This document shows positions 14,201 through 19,487 of a stretch of DNA of 19,487 nt, piece by piece. The notes under the pieces were generated by a model. It did not search any database. It had not been told where the DNA came from and worked only from the letters and a program-made list of their open reading frames with translations. The stretch is taken from contig DFIR01000092.1 of the NCBI GenBank assembly GCA_002372815.1, forward strand, positions 15,108-34,594, given 5' to 3'. Every line of letters begins with the position of its first letter. Positions within the stretch are counted from its first letter, which is position 1. Origin of the DNA: Lachnospiraceae bacterium UBA3692 (GTDB lineage Bacteria; Bacillota; Clostridia; Lachnospirales; Lachnospiraceae). The translations under genes were made by a program, and so were the position numbers.

Positions 14201-15214
14201 TTACTGCCGGCTGCCTTCCGCGGCAGCATCCGAATCGGTGGCCGCTGCGCTCTCAGCGCCGGCCCCGGAATCGGCCGCCGAACTTTCAGCGCGGGCCCCG
14301 GAATCGGCCGCCGCACTGTCAGTGCCATCAGAGCCGCCTTCGCTGTCCCCGTCCGCCGCGGCCTGGGCGGCGATCTCCGAGGCATTCTTCCCCTCGCGCG
14401 CGGCGCGCACCGCGTCGTATTTGGTCCAGACGCCTGCGTACAGGATGTTCCGCAGGATCTCGATGTTCGTGACGATCGGCAGCATCTCGAAGGCGCTGCA
14501 GCACTCCGCCATCATCATGGTCAGGATCCGGCGGCACCAGTCGTCGAAGCCCTCTTCGGTGCTTTTCGCAAGGAGAGGGTTGTAGGCGCCGTTCTTCCGG
14601 TCCTCCTCCAGGTCGTCGTAGGCATCCAGGATGTAGATGAACTTGCCCAGGAAGAAGCCCATGCGGCGGAGTGTCTGCTCCCAGACGTCCTCCTTGTAGG
14701 CGAACAGCTCCGCCAGGAGGGTGCCGAAGGTGCCGCTGACGAGGTCGATGTCCGTGGAGCGCTCCTTCTCATACTGGTGGAGGAGCTCCAGCTGCTGCGT
14801 GACGACCTCGGCCTTGTGCTTCCATTTGGCGGCTGCGCGGTCGCTTTTGCCGCGGAGCAGGGTTGCCAGGGCGCGTTTCTTCAGGCTGTGCGTGTCCTCC
14901 CAGTCGTCCAGGCAGGAGTAGTAGGAGAGCAGGATGTTGATGTCCGCGCAGTAGCGGGTGAATTCATTGCGGCGCGTGGGATGATCCTCGAAGGGATGCG
15001 CGATGCAGCGCGTCTCACCGCAGTCCTCCTCGGCGGGCTCATACAGGCTGGTCAGCAAAAAAGACAGGAACGTCGTGTCATAGCTCAGGGTCATCTGACC
15101 GGCACGACCGTAACTGTCCTTGAGTTCGCAGCAGAGTCCGCAGTAATAGCTGCGGTACAGGCGGAACTCCCGTATGCGCAGCTCGGGTTCATTCGCAACG
15201 ATATAGCCGAACAT
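14201..15214 (-). CDS. DUF5685-like protein, possible prenyl-synthase-like helical fold
   Basis: A 337-residue, mostly helical protein that I place in DUF5685 from its opening (MFGYIVANEPELRIREFRLY, then YYCGLCCELK). Cysteines at 25, 28, 29, 65, 70 and 90, with His73, could bind metal. Two aspartate-rich motifs stand out: LDDWEDT (about 102-108) and LDAYDDLEEDRKNGAYNPL (about 196-214). Their spacing and form recall the paired motifs of squalene/phytoene synthases, but this is inference only. The last 55 residues are a low-complexity tail with a repeated ADSGA-AES unit. The start has AAGGAGCTG just before ATG 15214 and lies 3 bp after the preceding stop. It is co-transcribed with the zinc-ribbon and J-domain genes. 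Confidence 0.8.
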   Translation of the reverse strand: MFGYIVANEPELRIREFRLYRSYYCGLCCELKDSYGRAGQMTLSYDTTFLSFLLTSLYEPAEEDCGETRCIAHPFEDHPTRRNEFTRYCADINILLSYYSCLDDWEDTHSLKKRALATLLRGKSDRAAAKWKHKAEVVTQQLELLHQYEKERSTDIDLVSGTFGTLLAELFAYKEDVWEQTLRRMGFFLGKFIYILDAYDDLEEDRKNGAYNPLLAKSTEEGFDDWCRRILTMMMAECCSAFEMLPIVTNIEILRNILYAGVWTKYDAVRAAREGKNASEIAAQAAADGDSEGGSDGTDSAAADSGARAESSAADSGAGAESAAATDSDAAAEGSRQ

Positions 15215-15217
15215 GTT

Positions 15218-15625
15218 TCAGCTCCTTTTTTCAAATTCTTCGCTGCAGCGGGGGCAGCGCACGATGATGCGGCCCTTGCCGCGGGGGATCCGGATCTTCT
15301 GTCCGCACTTGGGGCAGCGGTAGATGCGGAAGGTGCGCCACTGCCGGACGTTGGAACGGAAATTCCGGAAGAAACCGGTGAAAGAGGACCGGAGTTTCAG
15401 GAACTTCTGATTCTCGCGGTAGCGCTTCTGGATATTTTTGGAAAAAGTCCGGAAGTAGATGATCACCAGCAGCACCAGTGAGGGCACGGATGCGTAAGGG
15501 AGCCGGAGGAACATCGTGACTACCAGGTAGATCAGCAGCACATAACTCAGAAAACGGGACAGATTGTCTACACCATATCTGCCCTGCATAAATCTGGCGA
15601 TTCGGTAACGGAGTTGTTTCAACAT
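15218..15625 (-). CDS. Small membrane protein with C-terminal zinc ribbon
   Basis: 135 residues. A basic N-terminus is followed by a hydrophobic region of about one or two helices (FLSYVLLIYLVVTMF, then SVPSLVLLVIIYF, about 25-58). A basic amphipathic stretch follows, then a zinc ribbon with Cys104, Cys107, Cys124 and Cys127 (CPKCGQ, CPRCS). The ribbon resembles small CxxC domains that bind nucleic acid or protein. It is the first gene of the cassette with the DUF5685-like and J-domain genes. A terminator-like hairpin ends only about 20 nt before its start. Function unknown. Confidence 0.82.
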   Translation of the reverse strand: MLKQLRYRIARFMQGRYGVDNLSRFLSYVLLIYLVVTMFLRLPYASVPSLVLLVIIYFRTFSKNIQKRYRENQKFLKLRSSFTGFFRNFRSNVRQWRTFRIYRCPKCGQKIRIPRGKGRIIVRCPRCSEEFEKRS

Positions 15626-15642
15626 CGGAGCGCGCCTTTCCC

Positions 15643-15684
15643 GTCAAAAACCATAAGCCTCTTCGTTGTGCCGGAGACTTATGG
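15643..15684 (-). terminator. Terminator-like hairpin ahead of the zinc-ribbon/DUF5685/J-domain cassette
   Basis: Read on the minus strand, CCATAAG then CTC pairs with GAG then CTTATGG, followed by TTTTTG. It lies after azlD but only about 20 nt before the next minus-strand ATG. It could be the azlCD terminator, or an attenuator for the cassette. Confidence 0.65.
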
Positions 15685-15713
15685 ACGCATAAAAGTACAT
15701 AGTATATAAGTAC

Positions 15714-15741
15714 ATTTTAGGTTCAAGCACTCCAAATACAA
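15714..15741 (-). promoter_or_regulatory. Candidate promoter for the zinc-ribbon/DUF5685/J-domain cassette
   Basis: On the minus strand TTGTAT and TAAAAT are 16 bp apart in an A+T-rich gap after azlD. A direct repeat TGTACTT (ATGTACTT at 15708-15715 and 15693-15700) lies at the expected start region. A transcript from here would include the hairpin at 15643-15684. Confidence 0.4.
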
Positions 15742-15784
15742 GAAAATATATACAAACAGAATATGAAAAAAATCTAAAACCGCC

Positions 15785-16081
15785 TCAGAACAGTCCCGCC
15801 ACGAACATGACCACGCAGCAGCTGATGGCCACGATGAACAGGTCCCCGGAGATCCAGGCGGTGACCAGGCCGGCGGCGAGCGCCAGGACGCCTGCCAGCG
15901 GTGTCTCACCGGCCTCGATGATGGCGGGGAAGGTCATCACGGCGAGCGTGACATAAGGCACATAGTGCAGGAAGGACCGCAGCCACCGGCTCTTCAGTTC
16001 CTTCCGGAGGAAGAGGAGCGGCAGCAGACGGATCAGATAGACCGTCAGGATCATGATCGCGAGCGCGAGCCAGGTATTCAT
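15785..16081 (-). CDS. azlD: AzlD-family branched-chain amino-acid transport protein
   Basis: A 98-residue protein with three or four hydrophobic helices. The family-typical motif TVYLIRLLPLLFLRK lies near the N-terminus and YVPYVTLAVMTFPAI in the middle. AzlD is the small partner of AzlC, and the pair exports branched-chain amino acids and analogues. The ATG overlaps the azlC stop by 4 bp (ATGA), and GGAAGGAGG precedes it within azlC. Length matches the family. Confidence 0.93.
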   Translation of the reverse strand: MNTWLALAIMILTVYLIRLLPLLFLRKELKSRWLRSFLHYVPYVTLAVMTFPAIIEAGETPLAGVLALAAGLVTAWISGDLFIVAISCCVVMFVAGLF

Positions 16082-16863
16082 GCGGCACCTCCTTCCGTCT
16101 CCGGATGACCGGCCGTGTCCTCAGACTTCTCACCGGTCCCGCTGTTTTCGTCGATCGGACGCACGACTGCGGCGATGCCCGCGATCGCAAGCGTCAGGAT
16201 GATGACCTTGAAGCCCGTGGAGATCTTCGAGAGCACCGGGAGAATCGAGAAGAGCCAGCTGCACAGCATCGACAGCGCAACAAGGGCGCCGATGAAGCGG
16301 TCCTTCTTCGCGGGCGGAATGATGATCGCCAGGAACATGCCGTAGAGGGACACGCTGAGGGCAGCCGTGACGCTCGGGGGCAGGATATTGCCGACCAGCA
16401 CGCCGAGCACCGTCCCGAGGGTCCAGCCGAAGATGCTGATGATCATCATGCCGTAGGTATAGGCAGGCGTCAGCCAGCTGTCCACGGCGGCCGACAGGCC
16501 GAAGATCTCATCCGTGATCCCCTGCGCCAGGAAGAAACGATGGTACAGCGGCAAATCCGGGGACAGCTTCTGCGAGAGCGAGCAGCTCATCAGGAAATAG
16601 CGGAGATTGACGACGATGCAGGTGGAGATGATCTCCAGGACGCCCGCATGGCTCTCCAGGAGCACCAGCGCCGCGAACTCCCCGGCGGAAGCTACGAGTC
16701 CCATGGACATCACACCCGCCTGCGCCCAGCTCATCCCGATCCTCTTCGCCGCGATCCCGAGCGCGAACGCCACCGCAAAATACCCCATACAGATGGGAAA
16801 ACCGTCGATCAGCCCCTTGCGCAGCCAGGCTCCGGCGGTCATCGGTTTGATTTGATCTTTCAT
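16078..16863 (-). CDS. azlC: AzlC-family branched-chain amino-acid exporter
   Basis: A 261-residue membrane protein with the AzlC pattern: GLIDGFPICMGYFAVAFALG at the start, then VASAGEFAALVLLESHAGVL and NLRYFLMSCSLSQKL, and several further helices. It works with AzlD to export branched-chain amino acids. I chose ATG 16863 because homology begins just after it. The open frame runs on to 17043, but that part reads through the promoter. No convincing Shine-Dalgarno precedes ATG 16863, which is unusual for this window. A small stem (GGAAC/GTTCC) sits in the leader instead. The C-terminal tail is polar and Glu/Thr/Gly-rich. Confidence 0.92.
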   Translation of the reverse strand: MKDQIKPMTAGAWLRKGLIDGFPICMGYFAVAFALGIAAKRIGMSWAQAGVMSMGLVASAGEFAALVLLESHAGVLEIISTCIVVNLRYFLMSCSLSQKLSPDLPLYHRFFLAQGITDEIFGLSAAVDSWLTPAYTYGMMIISIFGWTLGTVLGVLVGNILPPSVTAALSVSLYGMFLAIIIPPAKKDRFIGALVALSMLCSWLFSILPVLSKISTGFKVIILTLAIAGIAAVVRPIDENSGTGEKSEDTAGHPETEGGAA

Positions 16864-16924
16864 ATAGTATAAAGCTGTTTTGAGACAAGGAACTGTTCGT
16901 TCCGGGATTCTGCTACAGGAAAGA

Positions 16925-16953
16925 ATTATAGCACCCGGCGGGGTGGCATACAA
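16925..16953 (-). promoter_or_regulatory. azlCD promoter
   Basis: On the minus strand TTGTAT (16953-16948) and TATAAT (16930-16925) are 17 bp apart. TGC directly before the minus-10 makes it an extended element. The predicted leader is about 55 nt. Confidence 0.75.
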
Positions 16954-16990
16954 GCGCAAGGAACGGCGCATTTCTTTGTACATGCTGCAA

Positions 16991-17234
16991 AATACCGGGC
17001 TGCGGTCATACAGCCCCGCGGGCCGTTTCGCGCAGACAGACATAGATCCGTGAGGCCTCTTCGGCAGGCACGTGCCCGAACTCGGCGTCCGCTCTGATGA
17101 CCGGACGCCTCAGACAACGTGCACTGCAGGCCGCAGTGAGACTGCGCCCTGCAGCCTCGCCGAAGAGGCCTCACGGATCAGGTCTGTCAAGGCGCTCACT
17201 CTAAGCGGTGCTGTTATGACCGCAGTCCGGTATA
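16991..17234 (+). ncRNA. Large structured RNA, copy 1 (family not recognised)
   Basis: This 244-nt segment folds into nested helices. P1 pairs ATACCGGGCTGCGGTCATA with TATGACCGCAGTCCGGTAT (17216-17233; one G-U, one bulge next to CAGC/GCTG). P1b pairs GACAGAC (17034-17040) with GTCTGTC (17181-17187). P2 is a perfect 21-bp pair, 17045-17065 with 17159-17179. Inside are P3 (CACGT/ACGTG), P4 (GGCGTCCG/CGGACGCC) and P5 (CTGCAGG, GCAGT with ACTGC, CCTGCAG). The stretches 17077-17119 and 17174-17207 match copy 2 at 39/43 and 30/34 positions. The plus strand is favoured by the P1 G-U pair and A-rich unpaired segments. No coding frame fits. Promoter and terminator are not clear. Confidence 0.75.
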
Positions 17235-17409
17235 TTAAGCGTTTTCCCCGGCAAGCTTGCGAAGATGCGTCGGCTTCTGCACTCGAAGAGGCGGAAGTGG
17301 AGTGTGAGATTATTAAGATCACCGTACCAACAAGGTCCATAGCGACACTGTCGGAAAAGACCATGAAGTTGCCGCCGTCGGATCAATAGCTTCCGCCTGT
17401 CACCGCCCC
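17235..17409. other. Spacer between the two structured RNA copies
   Basis: About 175 bp without a supported gene. Short open frames run through it on both strands (57 codons plus from ATG 17215, and a minus-strand frame from 17364). Neither has a good ribosome site, and both overlap the copy 1 RNA. If the two RNAs are transcribed towards each other, this is where their 3' ends would lie. No T-run terminator is visible. Confidence 0.4.
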
Positions 17410-17656
17410 CGGCAGCGGACCTTCCGCCATACGCATGCGCTTTGAGCGAGTGCCTTGACATACCTGATCCGCGCAGCGCTGCCGGCAGGGATGCGGGGGA
17501 CAGTCCTGCTGTGCCCCGCATCCGGCGTTGTCTGAGGCGCCCGGTCATCGGAGTGGGCGCCGAGTTCGTCGGAGTGCCCTGCCGGCAGTGCCGTGCGGGT
17601 CTATGTATGTCTGCTCGAGCGGCCCGCGCATACGGATGGCGGAAGGCCCGCTGCCG
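17410..17656 (-). ncRNA. Large structured RNA, copy 2 (family not recognised), opposite orientation
   Basis: Read on the minus strand, this 247-nt segment has the same layout as copy 1 but different helix sequences. P1 is about 30 bp: the segment 17655-17626 pairs with 17440-17411, with two G-U pairs and one mismatch. P1b is GACATAC/GTATGTC, where copy 1 has GACAGAC/GTCTGTC. P2 has a perfect CTGCCGGCAGGG/CCCTGCCGGCAG core with weaker outer pairs. P4 is GGCGCCC/GGGCGCC and P5 is GGATGCGGGG/CCCCGCATCC. Conserved cores are 17526-17568 and 17438-17471. Strand choice is tentative: some outer P2 pairs would be better on the plus strand. A further stem (GGATGAC/GTCATCC) lies just outside, at about 17659-17707. 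Confidence 0.73.
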
Positions 17657-17730
17657 ATGGGATGACGAAAAGCCGGCAGCTTCCATCTGGCGGGGGCCGG
17701 TCATCCTGCACTGTCGTCATAAATAGGCGT

Positions 17731-17759
17731 TTGACAAATATCCTACCGCTCTTTATCAT
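17731..17759 (+). promoter_or_regulatory. valS promoter
   Basis: Consensus TTGACA (17731-17736) and TATCAT (17754-17759) are separated by exactly 17 bp. The predicted start is near 17766, giving a leader of about 108 nt. Confidence 0.8.
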
Positions 17760-17765
17760 AGTAGA

Positions 17766-17873
17766 TTATGACAGGAATTCTGTCTTAATTGGTGTGCCGT
17801 AAACGCCGCGGTCCCCGCGGAAGGCCCACCGGGAAACATCAAGACAACCACCGATCGGGAGAGCCTGAAGACA
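17766..17873 (+). promoter_or_regulatory. valS leader with two small hairpins, no T-box
   Basis: The leader holds GACAG-GAATT-CTGTC (17770-17784), at the predicted transcript start, and CCGCGG-TCC-CCGCGG near 17807-17821. Neither has a T-run. The conserved T-box sequence (AGGGTGGNACCGCG) is not present, and the leader is short for a T-box. Confidence 0.45.
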
Positions 17874-19487
17874 ATGAGAAAAGAACTTGCGAAGACTTAC
17901 GATCCGCACGGGATCGAGGACCGGATCTATAAGAACTGGGAAGAGAAGAAGTATTTTCACGCGGAGGTGGATCATTCGAAGACACCGTTTACGATCGTGA
18001 TCCCGCCGCCGAATATCACGGGGCAGCTCCACATGGGGCATGCGCTGGACAATACCATGCAGGATATCCTGATCCGCTTCAAGAGGATGCAGGGATATAA
18101 TGCCCTGTGGCAGCCGGGGACGGACCACGCCTCGATCGCGACGGAAGTGCGCGTGATCGAGAACCTGAAGCAGCAGGGGATCAGCAAGGCGGATCTGGGA
18201 AGAGAAGGCTTCCTGGAGAAGTGCTGGGACTGGCGCCGGGAGTACGGCGGACGGATCGTGAACCAGCTGAAGAAGCTGGGATCTTCCTGTGACTGGGACA
18301 GAGAGCGGTTCACCATGGATGAGGGCTGCAACAAGGCCGTCACGCAGGTGTTCTGCAAGATGCACGAGAAGGGATGGATCTACAAGGGAAGCCGGATCAT
18401 CAACTGGTGCCCTGTGTGCAAGACTTCCATCTCCGACGCGGAAGTGCAGTATGAGGAGCAGGCGGGCCATTTCTGGCACATCAAATATCCGCTGATCGAA
18501 GAGGACGGCACGGTCTCGAAGACGGACTTCCTGGAGTTCGCGACGACCCGTCCGGAGACGATGCTGGGCGATACGGCGGTGGCCGTGCATCCGGAGGATG
18601 AGCGCTACCAGCACCTGATCGGCCGCAAGGTCCTGCTGCCCATCGTGAACAGGGAGATGCCCATCGTGGCGGATACCTACGTGGACCGCGAGTTCGGGAC
18701 CGGCGTCGTGAAGATCACGCCCGCCCACGACCCCAACGACTTTGAGGTCGGCAAGCGCCATGGCCTCCCCGAGGTCAATATCCTCAATGACGACGCCACG
18801 ATCAACGAGAACGGCGGCAAGTACTGCGGTATGGACCGCTATGAGTGCCGGAAGGCGATCGTGAAGGAGCTCGATGAGATGGGCCTGCTGGTCCGCATCG
18901 AGGACTATACGCACAACGTCGGCACACATGACCGCTGCGGCACGACCGTCGAGCCGATGATCAAGCAGCAGTGGTTCGTGAAGATGGACGAGCTCATCAA
19001 GCCCGCCGTGAAGGCAGTGGAAGAGGGCGAGATCCGTCTCATCCCGAAGCGGATGGAGAAGACCTACTTCAACTGGACCGACAACATCCGCGACTGGTGC
19101 ATCAGCCGTCAGCTGTGGTGGGGCCACAGGATCCCCGCCTACTACTGCGACGACTGCGGCGAGATCGTCGTGGCGCCGGAGATGCCCGGCAAGTGCCCGA
19201 AGTGCGGGGGGACACATTTTACCCAGGATCCGGATACGCTGGACACCTGGTTCTCGTCCGCGCTGTGGCCTTTCTCGACGCTCGGATGGCCGGAGATGAC
19301 CGAGGATCTGAAGTATTTCTATCCGACGGATGTGCTGGTCACAGGCTACGATATTATTTTCTTCTGGGTCATCCGGATGATCTTCTCGGGATACGAGCAG
19401 ATGGGCGAGCGGCCCTTCAAGACGGTGCTCTTCCACGGCCTCGTCAGGGACAACTTGGGCCGCAAGATGTCCAAGTCCCTGGGCAAC
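17874..19487 (+). CDS. valS: Valine-tRNA ligase, 3' end beyond the window
   Basis: ValS charges tRNA-Val with valine in the cytoplasm. The first 538 codons are present without a stop. It starts MRKELAKTYDPHGIEDRIYK. The class I HIGH motif is in PPPNITGQLHMGHALDNTMQ (about 49-68), followed by the WQPGTDHASIATE block. The editing (CP1) domain contains TTRPETMLGDTAVAVHP and TPAHDPNDFEVGKRHGL. Later come WCISRQLWWGHRIPAYYC, a CPKCGG zinc knuckle, DTWFSSALWPFSTLGWP, and GRKMSKSLGN at the very edge, which is the KMSKS loop. The tRNA-binding and coiled-coil domains lie outside. ATG 17874 follows GGGAGAG. Its position beyond azlCD places two branched-chain amino-acid functions around the structured RNAs. 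Confidence 0.97.
   Translation, partial: MRKELAKTYDPHGIEDRIYKNWEEKKYFHAEVDHSKTPFTIVIPPPNITGQLHMGHALDNTMQDILIRFKRMQGYNALWQPGTDHASIATEVRVIENLKQQGISKADLGREGFLEKCWDWRREYGGRIVNQLKKLGSSCDWDRERFTMDEGCNKAVTQVFCKMHEKGWIYKGSRIINWCPVCKTSISDAEVQYEEQAGHFWHIKYPLIEEDGTVSKTDFLEFATTRPETMLGDTAVAVHPEDERYQHLIGRKVLLPIVNREMPIVADTYVDREFGTGVVKITPAHDPNDFEVGKRHGLPEVNILNDDATINENGGKYCGMDRYECRKAIVKELDEMGLLVRIEDYTHNVGTHDRCGTTVEPMIKQQWFVKMDELIKPAVKAVEEGEIRLIPKRMEKTYFNWTDNIRDWCISRQLWWGHRIPAYYCDDCGEIVVAPEMPGKCPKCGGTHFTQDPDTLDTWFSSALWPFSTLGWPEMTEDLKYFYPTDVLVTGYDIIFFWVIRMIFSGYEQMGERPFKTVLFHGLVRDNLGRKMSKSLGN

Noticed and set aside
17077..17119. Hammerhead ribozyme core (CTGATGA at 17093-17099 in copy 1)
   Set aside because: The sequence is CCGATGA in copy 2, and no GAAA partner or cleavage-site helix arrangement is present.
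17110..17364. Minus-strand frame downstream of copy 2 RNA, with a hydrophobic start (MVFSDSVAMDLVGTVILIIS)
   Set aside because: It looked like a possible small membrane peptide, but it has no ribosome site and overlaps copy 1 RNA. It is kept only as a remote possibility.
17072..17389. Open frame on the plus strand through the copy 1 RNA, with a possible inner start at 17215
   Set aside because: It runs through strongly paired RNA segments, has no Shine-Dalgarno, and its product resembles no family I know. The inner 57-codon part cannot be fully excluded.
17784..17873. T-box riboswitch for valS
   Set aside because: The AGGGTGGNACCGCG consensus is absent, the leader is short and there is no terminator.
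17766..19436. A 556-codon open frame on the minus strand opposite valS
   Set aside because: It is antisense to a clear valS, rich in Arg/His/Asp/Leu as expected for a shadow frame, and has no recognisable domain or ribosome site.

Overview
The window looks like a chromosomal segment of a G+C-rich member of the Clostridia, most likely Lachnospiraceae-like. The grounds are strong Shine-Dalgarno sites, the DapL route to lysine, a CsbB/YfhO-type pair, AzlCD, SEC-C and DUF5685 proteins, and IS200- and IS21-type elements. The taxon is an inference from gene content and base composition.

Layout: (1) 1-200 holds two tandem hairpin repeats leading into dapF and dapL, two late steps of diaminopimelate/lysine synthesis. 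(2) 2465-3262 is an IS200-type element with a frameshifted tnpA and a chain of mini-hairpins downstream of it. (3) A small XRE regulator on the minus strand diverges from a polyprenyl-phosphate glycosyltransferase and an overlapping YfhO-like membrane protein, which probably act together to glycosylate a cell-surface polymer. (4) A SEC-C protein with a good promoter and terminator is followed by a HAD hydrolase overlapping a zinc-ribbon membrane protein. (5) The convergent gap after that gene carries a degenerate palindromic array with a 53-bp period. A complete IS21-type element (10660-13242, 6-bp target duplication CTTTTG) has split it, landing in the T-run of a likely bidirectional terminator. 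(6) A minus-strand cassette encodes a membrane zinc-ribbon protein, a DUF5685-like protein with two aspartate-rich motifs, and a J-domain protein. A terminator-like hairpin lies just upstream of its first gene. (7) azlC-azlD on the minus strand encode branched-chain amino-acid export. (8) 16991-17656 has no convincing protein gene but carries two inverted, diverged copies of what appears to be one large structured RNA (about 240 nt each). Their cores match at 39/43 and 30/34 positions, while their helices differ in sequence and remain paired. (9) valS, with its own promoter, runs off the right end just after the KMSKS motif.

The most notable candidate is the twin structured RNA between azlC and valS. 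I do not recognise its family and could not search Rfam. The 53-bp palindromic array, the IS21 end architecture, the IS200 hairpin chain and the possible prenyl-synthase-like signature in DUF5685 are the next most interesting points. The long open frames antisense to dapF, dapL, yfhO, the IS genes and valS are treated as shadows of G+C-rich coding sequence.
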